Source: Trichopria drosophilae
Lineage: Eukaryota; Arthropoda; Insecta; Hymenoptera; Diapriidae
NCBI GenBank assembly: GCA_030407085.1
Contig: CM059582.1
Span: forward strand, 211,388,001-211,452,000
Direction: 5' to 3'
DNA: 64,000 nucleotides
The translations under genes and the position numbers were made by a program. Positions 12,086 to 23,600 of the stretch are shown here, piece by piece (position 1 is the stretch's first letter; each line of letters starts with the position of its first letter). Under the pieces are notes generated by a model. It made no database searches, was not told the DNA's origin, and saw only the letters and a program-made list of their open reading frames with translations.

Positions 12086-13734
12086 GTTTAAAAGTGAGAA
12101 AAGCGGTTTTTCGCATTACCAATTCCAATTCCCACTTTATAAATAGGACATTTTATGCAAGAAATATAATTAATCGATATACATTGTATGCTTTTTATTG
12201 GTTAATTTGCAATTTCCTCTTTACCCGATATATTTTCCTTGTAGATTTAGTTTATTTCGAACCGAACATAATTAAATGTTAACTAATTATTTTTTGCGTT
12301 ACTTGTAAATAAAAAGCTAGATAAACGTTCTTTAAAGAATATTCCGCGCATAAAGGTAGATCTAAATATGATTCCCAAAATTCGTTTTTTTTCTTTATAA
12401 ATTTATGTTATGTTCAAATTCAACAGTGTTAAGAATTATTATTTTCCTTCCGTATTATAAGACACTTTGCTATAAATTCAGAATTGATTCTGAAATTGGA
12501 AAATCGCAATTAAGCAACGGGAAACTACAGAATTTTCAAATTTTGTTTTTGAATAATTTTGTTTACTAAAACGTGCATAACAGTAATTTATATAAATCTG
12601 GCCGTAATTTTCTAGAAATAATTTTTGATAATATGAATAAATAAATAAAAGCATGAATGCTTTTACAGTAAGATATTATTATTTGTAAAGTTGGGTGCTC
12701 ATTATTTTTTATCTTATAAAAAAGGATTTCTAGAAAATTATGGACAGGTTTATATAAATTACTGTTAGTGCACGTTTTAATAAACAAAATTATTTAGAAA
12801 CTAAATTTGAAAAATCTGGAATTTTCCGTTGCTTAATTGCGATTTTCCAATTTCGGAATCAATTCTGTATTTGTAGCAGAGTGTTTTATAATACGGAAAG
12901 GAAACAATACTTCTTAACGATATTGAATTTGAACATAACCTAAATTTTGGAACGTTTGTCTATCTTTTTATTTTCAAGTAACGAAACAAGTAATGAACTA
13001 ACATTTAATTAAGTTCGGTTCGTAATAAACTAGGTATAGAGAAAATTGCAAATGAACTAATAAAAAACAAACTAAGTAAATCCAATCTTTGGACGAAATC
13101 TTTAATTTTTTATAAAAAAAGCCCTATTTATGAAGCCCAAAACGGAATTGCTAATCCAAAAAAGCGTTTTTCTCACATTTAAAGCGAAATTTTTTCCATG
13201 CTCATAGAAATCGCAATATATGATGAATTATGATCTGCGGATTGCTTAGGAATGGAAAGTTAGGAAAATGTATTTTAAAAGGAAGACCGAGAGGCATTCC
13301 AGGAAAAGAACCTCTACACGGATAGTAAGTTATTCGAAAATATGCAAAAACATCGCGGCGGCGACGGCTGCGTACCGCTTTAAGCAGAAAAATATTCGAC
13401 AATAAAAGGAAGACAGTATATGGAAGGGTCATCTGGTCCGCCGAGGGATTAACGAGGCCCATGGACACTTGGTCATAATGAAGGGAGGAAATGACGGTCC
13501 GCGGCAAAAACTACGCAGTAAAATCTATCCTCCGTCAAAAGCAACCTAATCTTAAAAGGTCGAACTTGGACTCGCCCCGAGGCTTATCGGGAAGGAAAAG
13601 TCAACAAGGTACGATACCTAGAGAGGAAAGAAATGTTTTGACTATTTGTGACACTTTGTTTATTGGGAGCTTCCAAACCTCGAGAGAGAGTTGGACAACA
13701 GAGGATTAAATAAACTAAAATAAAAGGAAAATCT
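12086..13734. repeat. repeat family R: long inverted repeat plus GC-richer right tail, copy 1
   Basis: Arms of about 535 bp (12086-12620 and 12725-13198) are inverted copies of each other at roughly 75-80% by eye; for example GTAATTTTCTAGAAAT near 12604 mirrors ATTTCTAGAAAATTATGG near 12726. The right arm continues as a 535-bp GC-richer tail. Arm plus tail recurs at 21650-22707, and the tail recurs at 58211-58834. The tail contains ACATCGCGGCGGCGACGGC and TCGCCCCGAGGCTTATCGGG. I see no coding domain and no assigned superfamily. Confidence 0.75.
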
Positions 13735-14559
13735 ATTCGGTAAATAGGATATTGCCAATTAACTAATGAAAAGCGTATTTGGGTAGTTCTACAAACGAGG
13801 GAATTTTGTGCGGTGAATGTTATTTTTTATATTAATTTTGAAAATATAATTTTATTTGTAATAAAAATTGTAAATCTTAATCGTTTCTAACATTCCACAA
13901 AAAATAAGCTGATTTCCAAAAATATTTCATTCATAAAATACGCATCAAAGTGCTAAATTCTCATTCGTCTGGCATGTCCGTTTGTGAAAGTCGCGATTGA
14001 AACACTGAATAAATATTACTTTTCAGTGGTCAATGTCAAATTTACAAAATTGTAAAGTCATTTTGAATAGTTATACCTCACTATTCTTTACATAAATGGG
14101 ACATTACTTTATATTTTATTTTAAAAATATGCTCTTAAATTTTGTCCGCCGAATTTGTTATCATTTGCCTGACAGAGAAAAATATGTTAAAATTATTACG
14201 AATCCACATTCTGATGAAGTTATCGTTCTGTATAGTGATTAATTAAAGCCAAGTAAATATGATGTCACATGCTTTTACTTAATCCGGGGTTTTATTAGCC
14301 AAGGTAGCGAAGATTGTGGACGAGAGTGTGTTGTGTCCAGACAAATTCTCATTCGTCTGGCATGCTATTAAAAAAAAATAGTTTACAATTAGGATAAATT
14401 GTAAGGTAATGTGACGTAGATTACTCTGCCCCATCGAATAGAACTGATGGATTTTTAAATTCAATTTTTTTTGTTCATTTTTTAGACAATTATTGACAAA
14501 TTATCATTCGTCTGGCACATTTGAGAAGACACACAGAAATCGAAAGGATAACAGAGCGG
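13735..14559. other. AT-rich region with a three-times repeated 20-mer
   Basis: No gene. A motif AATTCTCATTCGTCTGGCA occurs at about 13956, 14344 and 14502 (the last with one change) in the same orientation. Confidence 0.5.
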
Positions 14560-16002
14560 ATTAATTTGAAACTGGTTATTCCGGGGTTTTCTAGGTCGAC
14601 GATTACGATTCCGATACCAGCTTCTGAAAATTCAAAATGGCGGATCCAATATGGTAGATGAATTTTTAAAAAATTTATCGGATTCGTTTGAAACTTGTTA
14701 TTCCGGGGTTTTCGGGGTTGCTGATTACGATTCCGATTCCAGCTTCTGAAAATTAAAAATGGCGGATCCAATATGGCGGACGAATTTAAAAAAAAATTGA
14801 TCGGATTCATTTAAAATTTGTTACTTAGGGATTTTCGTAGACGCTGATTAGAATTCCGATGGCAGTTTCTCAAAATTAAAAATGGCGGATCTAATATGGC
14901 GGACGAACTTTTAAAAAATTGTTCGGATTCGTTTAAATTTTGTTACTCAGTCGTATTCTGGGTCAATGATTACAATTCCGATGTCAGTTTCTTAAAATTC
15001 AAAATGGCAGACCTAATATGGCGACCGAATTTTTAAAAAGTTAAACGGTTTCGTTTGAAGTTCCTTACTTGGGGTTTTCAGGGTTGCTGATTACGAATTC
15101 GATGTCAGTTTTTAAAAATTGAAAATGTCAAATCCAATATGGTGGCCGAATTCTTAGAAATCGCTTGAGATTCACTGAAAAGTATTTACTGGGTGGCTTT
15201 TAGGGACGCTGATTACCAATCCGACGTCAGTTATTCACAATTTAAAATAGCAGCATTTGTGGTGCTTTGTATAGTGAAGACAAAACCGGAAATGATTGGG
15301 TCCAGTGTCTTATATGCCAGGAATGGGCCCAACTTCAGTGCATTAAAAGCAACCCTACAACTTTTACTTGTCCCGATTGCTCACATGATTCTTCTTAAAA
15401 ATGAATCAACATTGATGACTGAATAACTAGTCAATTATTATTAATAATTGTATTTTCATTCATTGTATTTTAATTTCTGTGTAATAAAAATTCATTCCAA
15501 ATATTTTTTTGTTAATGTTAATTCTTAGTGTCCAGGAAAATCATATTTTCAAAAATCGAACATTTAAAAAATGCATCTTCAATATTAATTTGTAATTAAT
15601 AAACTTTTATCATCGTAAAAAAGCCTCCTTAAGATTGACAGATTTTTAAAATTTGAGAAAACCGTAATAATTTTCAGTGAATCTCAAACGATATTTAAAA
15701 ATTCTACCGCCATATTGGTTTCGCCATTTTGAATTTTGAGGAACTGATGAAGGAATCGTAATCAGTGACCCTGAAAACCCCTAAGTAAGTAGTCTCCAGT
15801 ATATCTCAAGTGATTTTTAAAAATTCGTCCGCCATATTGGATCCGCCATTTTGAATTTTTTTAAACTAACATCGGATTCGTAATGATCGACTCCAACAAC
15901 CCCTATGTAACAGTTTCAAACGAATCCGATGAATATTTGTTAAATGTGTCCGCCATATTGTATTCGCCATTTTGAATTTTGAATAACTGGCATCGGAATC
16001 GT
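14560..16002. mobile_element. foldback-like element with tandem-repeat inverted arms, copy 2
   Basis: The left arm is five direct units of about 122 bp; the AAAATGGCGGATCCAATATG core lies at 14635, 14757, 14879, 15001 and 15122. The centre is about 480 bp. The right arm has three units in opposite orientation with cores at 15707, 15829 and 15949. Inverted arms made of tandem repeats are the hallmark of foldback/Galileo-type elements; assignment to that class is inference. The right end stops abruptly at 16002, where a different palindromic block begins. Confidence 0.7.
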
Positions 16003-16010
16003 ACTCTCTA

Positions 16011-16207
16011 AATTCGAATCAGCGGAAAACCGCTGATTCGCAGCGTATATACGCTGATTTAATCAGCCCAAAGTATGCCGCTGCGAATCAGCGAACATTG
16101 GCTGATTCAATCAGCGAAAAGCGGATCATGTACATTTTATTCGCAGCTGATGCTCGCTGATTAAATCAGCGATTAATAAAGTTTTCGCTGATTAAATCAG
16201 CGGATTA
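16011..16207. repeat. cluster of short GCTGATT/AATCAGC palindromes
   Basis: About 200 bp contain at least ten copies of GCTGATT or its complement, arranged as small palindromes such as CGCTGATTAAATCAGCG (twice) and AATCAGCGGAAAACCGCTGATT-type hairpins. Confidence 0.8.
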
Positions 16208-16241
16208 TTCGTTTATGATTTACAGGTGATGTTAGCTTTAA

Positions 16242-16442
16242 CCCTTAGATGCACGGTGGTCAGTCCTACTAACCACCTATATTTCTAGACGTTTATGTCC
16301 ATAAAAATAAAATTTGAATGCTTAGCCTGTTTTTTTTGTATACAATATGTGATTGATATATGGCATTCAAATTTTATTTTTATGGACATAAACGTCTACA
16401 AAAATAGATGTTCAGTAGGACTGACCATCGTGCACCTAAGGG
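16242..16442. mobile_element. piggyBac-type MITE, 201 bp, TTAA target
   Basis: Flanked by TTAA on both sides (16238-16241 and 16443-16446). The ends start CCCTTAGATGCACGGTGGTC and CCCTTAGGTGCACGATGGTC. Inverted similarity extends about 80 bp inward, including GTCCATAAAAATAAAATTTG on both arms. Non-coding. Confidence 0.85.
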
Positions 16443-16790
16443 TTAATTTATATCATACTAGATATCACAACCATAAAAATTAATCAACAGAATAGATATC
16501 ACTTTTTAATATTAAAAATATAAAAAGGTAATATCTGTTTTACATTTATCTATTTATTTCTGTTTTTAATATTTAAGATACAAATTCTTCATATCTTGTC
16601 CTTTCCGTGCAGATAATTTTAATATTTATTCTTATTCGATATTCTCTGACATTTACGAAAAAGCATATAAATTTTAGAATAATAAAATTTAATCTTATTT
16701 AACCAATTTCTAAATGAAATAAAATACAATAGAACAAGATATAATACGACATGATGCAATATTGAATTAGGAGGTTTTATTTAAGAGGTA

Positions 16791-16990
16791 ATATAAATTG
16801 TATATAATTACATATTTTGAGAAGTATAATTGGTTTTAAAATTACATAAGGAAATATGAAACGATGTTACAATGTTCAGAACTTTAGTGTTTAAGTCACA
16901 AATGTAGTATTCGATAAAATTATAACAATTTTCCGATTCTGTTGGATAAGAAACATTTAAAATAAAATAACATTTCAGTAGTAAACCAGA
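16791..16990 (-). repeat. tandem duplicate of the SAM gene 3' end
   Basis: Aligns with 16996-17190 at about 80%: both contain ATTACATAAGGAAATATG and CATTTAAAA blocks, and both encode a VLNVSYPT-like segment. This is a partial direct duplication of the last exon of the adjacent gene. Confidence 0.7.
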
Positions 16991-17006
16991 CGTAAATTGT
17001 GTATAA

Positions 17007-19389
17007 TTACATGTTTTGCGAAGTATCATTGATCTTAAAATTACATAAGGAAATATGTAATGATGTTACAATGCATTGAACTTTAGTGTTTAAATCATAA
17101 ATGAAATGTTCGATAAAATTATAAAAATTTCCTAATACTGTAGGATACGAAACATTTAAAACAAAATAACATTTAAATAGTAATTCAAACGACGTCACTG
17201 TTGCACTTTTATTTGGTAGTTGAATGAACCAGCTGTCCCCTAGTATGAAATAGTCCATTTCTCCTTGTCCGGTCGTTGCAATAATGAAAGGTTGAAGATT
17301 TGATTTGTGTTTGCTTCGCACTTCATTTACGAAATGCTGTAAATTTGTGCCTTCCTGCAAAACCAAAACAAAATTAATTCATAACTTCACTAATCAATAA
17401 TACATATATTACTCTAAAACAAACACAATATTCGATTTCATGATTGCAAATTTGAAAAAAAAAATTATATCTTTACATACATCTCGATTGTTATTATTGT
17501 CCAAATACTGTGTTTCTCTATAAATAGATTTTATTTCTTTTAAGTAACTTACGGGTAAAATGCGAATGAATAATTCACTTGGATTGATTACGTCATCATT
17601 ATCATGATCTGTACTCTAAAAATTAGAATAGAGAATGTATTTAATATGATAAAGTATATCAGCATTATGCAATAGTAGAATAATATTGAAACGTTAATCT
17701 TACCTTTTTCGACCCCTTCTCTTTCTTTTTCCCTCTTATAGCGTTATTAGCAGGTAGGAGCTCAGTAAGCAATATTAAAGCCTTGAAATTGTCTGAAAAT
17801 GGAAAAATCTTCGTTTTATTACAATATAATAAAAAATGGGTTTTCGAACTATTTTTAAATTTAAAATTAAAAGTCAATAAACCATCGTCGATCCGTTCGA
17901 ATTTTTTGTATAGCAGTGGACGATTAAATTTTACATATTCTAAAATACGTGGGCAGTAATATGATGGAAATTTTGTTATAAAATAATCAGCTTTATCTTC
18001 GAAGAGTCGGTGAAACTCATTGTCAATCTAAAAAAAAATAAAAATTGTGGATCAACTAATGATTGATTTACCTTTGTTTTAATACAAACTAAAATTAGAT
18101 CCTTACCATTTCACCATTATAATCTAATAAGCGAGGGTACTCCTGAAAGATTTCTGATATCGTTGGACATTTATTCACAATCCATTCTCTTCTGTTTGGA
18201 AATGTTTCGTCCAAGAACAATTCAATATCCGGTTTGTTTTTGAGTGATGGAGTCTTAAATTTCATCCATGAGATCTTAAATCGATATAAACTACATCAAT
18301 AGAAGTACATGCTTTAAAATGTCTTAACAATTGGTAATTTAACATACCTTAGAGGCTAATTCTTCTTCAGAGAGTACTTGCGAGCCATCAGAAAGTGACG
18401 AAGATGAGGAAGATGGTACTTTTGCAGTCTTGTACTTTTTTTTTGGCGGACTTAAATTTTTTCGAACGGTCCAAAGACGGTACTCTATAAAACCTCGCTT
18501 CGTTTCTTCGTCATAGTAATGCTCCTATATAAAAATCATTAATTAATAAATTATACATAACAATATTTTTACACATTTTTTTACATTATGAAGCTTACTT
18601 TTATATGAATTATTCGACAATTAATTTACTTTAAGACGAAAAAGTAAAAAAATTATTGACGATAATGGTGACGATGAAAAGTACAATAACAACAATAGAA
18701 TTAAGAAGGAACGCTTAAATACATTTCTTTCTATAAACAAATATTAAATTAATAAATACTTACATAACCTTTTTTGGACCTCTTATCTTGTAAAGAAGGA
18801 AACTCCGTCACAATAGCCTTTGCTAAAGCAACTTTTACTTTTTCCGGAGGATAATATCCATGCATTTTAATTAGTTCTTATTCGAAGCATTGATCTTCTA
18901 TCAACATCGGTGAACATATTATTTTCTGCCGCTTCCACCAATTCTCGACCCTGAGAATGATTCATCAGTGTTTTTTTGACACCTATACAATGCTGCAAAA
19001 ATAAGAATGAAATATAAATAATAAATGCAATCACGCATGTAGAATGTAACGAGATGGTATTATATAAATTTTTTTAGGTCAAAAATACTTACATCTATAT
19101 TAGTAGAATTTCTTTCCAGCGAATGATCAGATTTGCCAGGTAGGTCAAGGCCCAAAGCTCCATTTTTATGAACTACGAAATCTTCTAGCATATTCTAAAA
19201 AAAATAGTTCCTTAGGAATTGTAGGATACGCTGAAAGTCCAGATAACCAAAAGTGTTTTCTTACTTGAATTTTTTCTTTCCTCTCTTTAATTAATTTCAT
19301 AATGTTTTTTCTTTGACCCATATTTATTTTCATTTGCATTAAATCGTTCTCATCCAGTTCGAGGAAAGAGGCACCATTTATTTCTTCGT
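17007..19389 (-). pseudogene. SAM-domain gene of a DDE transposon, copy 1 (multi-exon, frameshifted)
   Basis: Nine exons with GT-AG borders fit 19389-19265, 19194-19093, 18992-18764, 18524-18348, 18290-18107, 18027-17883, 17792-17704, 17615-17553 and 17354-17007. Exon 1 is the second half of a SAM domain (GASFLELDENDLMQMKI). Later exons match the counterpart gene at 41.3-47.2 kb; compare FLDETFPNRREWIVNKCP with FEELFPGREDGLVTKWE. The last exon has CYFVLNVSYP, like the counterpart KAFFSLDAAYP. Exon 3 needs a one-base frameshift near 18885. The first half of the SAM domain is not found. The gene lies 40 bp downstream of the transposase on the same strand. Function is unknown; it is probably the accessory protein of the element. 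Confidence 0.65.
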
Positions 19390-19429
19390 CTACAGATAGA
19401 AAAATTGAATAAATTTGATCATAAATACT

Positions 19430-21627
19430 TTATAGTAGAATGTGGCGGAAAGATATATACAGATTGTCTGAGACTACTTCTTTCCAAGCAGATAATGGTT
19501 TAAAATGTGCCAATTTGAACACTTCAATAAAACGGTAAAGATTAGCATCGTCAAGTGGTTCAATGCAGTACGCATTTAACTCGACATCAAACGAAGGTGT
19601 AGAGCAAATAGCAGTTTGTAGAAATACCTTCCTGTCTTGTAAAACAATAATTTCTTTTATGTATCCAAAAAGTGGCAAATTATCATTTCTATTATGTGCA
19701 ACTTCAAGGCATACATATAATCCTCTGCGATATTCTGTCCCATCTACCCTGACAGATGAAGGGCATAATACTTTATCAGTATTAACATACCCGAATTCGT
19801 AAAGATGGTATTTACTCAATGTGTTTTCGACTGACTGTACTGAATTATTTGTTGACGTCATTTTGTGTAGTGTAACATCATTATTGCCCCATTTTGTGCA
19901 CTGAATACATTGTAAAATTCGCACTAAAGTTTTAGGAGGATTTTTAAAGTTGTGAACGTTTTGTGCCCGTAATTTCAATGCTGCATGATTCGACTCAAAT
20001 CGAATGCAGTTGTAATGAGCGATTGGTCCCGCCCACAAAATGCACTCAGGATAGTGCAATAAATGATGCATCTTATTAATGGCATGTATACCACGAAACA
20101 ACCTGTGAAACATCAGAAGAAAATCTTCAATAAGTGCTCTTAAATAAGGGATCAGTGATGTTTTTAATTTTGGAGCGAAAGACATTCCATTATTCTAAGT
20201 AAAAGAATAACAAGAGCAACAAATTCATTATCGTCAGCTGTGCATTTATCATAAATTATAAACGGAAATGCCCGAATCAAAACCCACATTTGCATACCCT
20301 TTTGACTGAGTGTATGTTCTCTCTTGCGAAGCATAGCTTCGGTGAAATTTGCTGAAGGCTTGTTAGTCATTTCGGTATAACCATAATTAAAAGATGCAAT
20401 TCTTGCATTAAAACATTCAACAGTGAATTTTTGTTCTACTATTACGAGTTCATGCAAAACCAATTTCAGTATCATCGGGCAAATGCCTTGAAGAAGATCG
20501 TGAAAGGGATCAAAAATCTTATTCCGTGAAATATGAAAATATCGAGATTTATTCAACGGACAATCTCCCTTCACCCCTGTCTCCGTCATTACATCTCTAC
20601 TGAAATTAGTTCTTCTTAATAAGTCTAAATGTTCGTCAAATAATTGTTCGCGTCTTTCATCAGCAATTGCAAGAGAAGCATCATGCAAATTTTCTCTGCT
20701 GTACATACACATTCTGCAAAAGAAATTTGCAGACGGGCTAAGAAGATTAAATACTTGATGGATGGCAAGTCCATCACCACAAAATACAGCAATAGATGCT
20801 CTCAAAACAAAATCTTGACCACGTATTTGTACTTGAACTCCCTCATCACTTTCTAATTTTGACAAGTCTTTAAGAAACGGGGCAAGTATAGGTTTGAATC
20901 CATATTTTTTGACGTCTGCATCGCAACAAAGTAAGAGGACGTGAATGCTACTAAGTTCAGAATTCATATGTGCTGGGAAGTTTTGTATTTGATAGTAGAA
21001 AGCTCCTAATTTGTGAATACCACCTGTTTTAGAACCCAAAGGGTTAACTATTTCCAGTTCATCGTAATACAATTTCAACCTTAGGGCATTTTTAAATCGT
21101 GCAAATAGATGATGTTCTTTAAAATGCTGTCCATCGACAAAAGAACCTAGAACATCATCAGTCGATTTTTCTTCATTGGCAACTGCTTTTGAGATTACAT
21201 TGTTGGTCATTAACATTTTAAGCACAATTATAGGCACATACTGGAATGTCTCCATGACCTGGTTTGGTTGATAAGTGCACGTGTCTTTAGAAAGAGTCGT
21301 GTCCATGCGATAACCAAGAGGAATTTCAATTGGATCAATGTATCCACTTGTTTTTCTAAGAGCTTCTATTTGCCCCTCCAATGTTTTCATTCCTTCGAAA
21401 GGACTTTCAAAATCAAAAACTTTTAACAAAGCTTGCCCATGTTCATTGTCAATTAACTGCTGTTGTGTCAAATATTTGGTTACTTCATCTTTCAAATAAT
21501 CACGCGAATAAAGTAAGACTTGCTCGCATTCATCCAGAATACTGGTTAGTATGCTACCATTTATAGACCCATTGCATTGCAATCTTCCAATCATATTAAT
21601 AATACTTGTCTTCAAATCATACATCAC
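19430..21627 (-). pseudogene. DDE-type transposase, copy 1 (frameshifted)
   Basis: Two overlapping frames (21627-20164 and 20185-19430) join through a one-base frameshift near 20175 into about 730 residues. Family blocks in order: HKLGAFYYQIQNFP, IAVFCGDGLAIHQVFNLL with an aspartate, FFCRMCMYSRENLHD (a CxxC-type pair), FDPFHDLLQGICPMI with an aspartate, MHHLLHYPECILWAGPIAHY, and IRFESNH with a candidate catalytic glutamate. The same blocks occur in the copy at 47.2-56.7 kb. I regard it as a CACTA/CMC-related DDE transposase of a type common in arthropods, but the superfamily label is inference. The N-terminal zinc fingers of copy 2 are missing, and the 5' end lies 20 bp from a repeat-family R junction. 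Confidence 0.65.
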
Positions 21628-21649
21628 TATTCACATTTCGACAAAAAAA

Positions 21650-22707
21650 GCATGAATGCTTTTACATTAAGATATTATTATTTGTAAAGTTGGGTGCTCA
21701 TTATTTTTTATCTTATAAAAAATGATTTCTAGAAAATTATGGACAGGTTTATATAAATTACTGTTAGTGCACGTTTTAATAAACAAAATTATTTAGAAAC
21801 TAAATTTGAAAAATCTGTAATTTTCCGTTGCTTAATTGCGATTTTCCAATTTCGGAATCAATTCTGTATTCGTAGCAGAGTGTTTTATAATACGGAAAGG
21901 AAACAATAATTCTTAACGATATTGAATTTGAACATAACCTAAATTTTGGAACGTTTGTCTATCTTTTGATTTTCAAGTAACGAAACAAATAATGAACTAT
22001 AACATTTAATTAAGTTCGGTTCGTAATAAACTGGGTATAGAGAAAATTGCAAATGAAGTAATAAAAAACAAACTAAGTAAATCCAATCTATGGACGAAAT
22101 CTTTAATTTTTTATAAAAAAAGCCCTATTTATGAAGCCCAAAACGGAATTGCTAATCCAAAAAAGCGTTTTTCTCACATTTAAAGCGAAATTTTTTCCAT
22201 GCTCATAGAAATCGCAATATATGATGAATTATGATCTGCGGATTGCTTAGGAATGGAAAGTTAGGAAAATGTCTTTTAAAAGGAAGACCGAGAGGCATTC
22301 CAGGAAAAGAACCTCTACACGGATAGTAAGTTATTCGAAAATATGCAAAAACATCGCGGCGGCGACGGCTGCGTACCGCTTTAAGCAGACAAATATTCGA
22401 CAATAAAAGGAAGACAGTATATGGAAGGGTCATCTGGTCCGCCGAGGGATTAACGAGGCCCATGGACATTTGGTCATAATGAAGGGAGGAAATGACGGTC
22501 CGCGGCGAAAACTACGCAGTAAAATCTATCCTCCGTCAAAAGCAACCTAATCTTAAAAGGTCGAACTTGGACTCGCCCCGAGGCTTATCGGGAAGGAAAA
22601 GTCAACAAGGTAAGATACCTAGAGAGGAAAGAAATGTTTTCAATCATTGTTCCAAGTTATTTATTGGGAGCTTCGAAAAGTCGAGAGAGTAGGACAAAAG
22701 AGGATTA
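21650..22707. repeat. repeat family R, copy 2 (right half only)
   Basis: Matches 12652-13705 closely, starting at the 70-bp centre (21655-21718) and running through the GC-richer tail to GAGGATTA. The left arm is absent. It directly abuts the transposase 5' end. Confidence 0.85.
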
Positions 22708-23600
22708 GATCCTCGTCATTGCTCTGTCGCCGTAACTTTCACCCTGACGATTTGTCCCCTTTATCGAAGGTCGTAAACGCAAAACTAATCGCCCACGATT
22801 CCCGAATTTTGGAAAGGCGAGCTAAAGAAGGGGCATAGGAAAAAGGCGGATGGTCACGGATTTCCGCGATAAGCATCGCAACGACACGTGTCGAATAACG
22901 CGTCTGTCGCCCAGCCGTCGCGGCCAAAAGCCGTCATAGCTTTTCGTCCCTCTTTTTCCGCATACAACAAGCTGGTTCGTGATTCTTGGTGGAGCTTTCG
23001 TCTCGTTTCAGCGTGTGATCCCGCCATTTCCGTCCGCGCGAGGTAGCTTAGACGGCTACTTTGGGACTTAAAGCCCGAAATTTGCCGGCAGGTCGAGAAT
23101 CCCCACCGCCCCTCACAAACCCAGTCTCGCCAATATATTTTGATGATGCTCTTTCCTCGACCCGCGCGGTCCCTTTTCCGACCTTCTTCCTAAGCCCATG
23201 CAATCAGCGCGTCCGCGTCCTTTCGGGAGGTATACAACCGAACAAAAAAAAACGAGTCCCCGGTTTTTCCTACCGCTTTAACCCCTTTTGTTCGCCTTTT
23301 TATGACGGGGTGGACAACGTGCAAACAGATGTTCCTCTGCTTTTTGGCGAAGGGACCTGAAGGCACGCTTTGATGCCGCGGTGCCCTGAAATTCCACTTG
23401 GGAGTTATTTTGTTGTAAATATTTTCTGGTTGCAAATGCCAGACGCGACGGTTGTAACGTCCTTTCCTTAATCTTGTTTGTTTTCGATGAATCGTAACCG
23501 CCGCGGAAAATATTTCCTCGTGAAAGCCCTGAGAAAGCTTCAAAGTCCACCACTGCGAACCTTCCTTTAGATCGTACTCCCGGCTTTTATCGGAAATTGA
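22708..23600. other. GC-richer, CpG-containing island without recognised gene
   Basis: About 900 bp with clearly higher GC and CpG frequency than its surroundings. The open frames 23061-23360 (+), 23190-23543 (-) and 23278-23553 (-) overlap each other and show no domain. It could be an unmethylated regulatory region, a gene fragment, or part of the repeat tail. Confidence 0.4.

Noticed and set aside
16295..16483. 62-codon open frame
   Set aside because: Falls inside the TTAA MITE palindrome.
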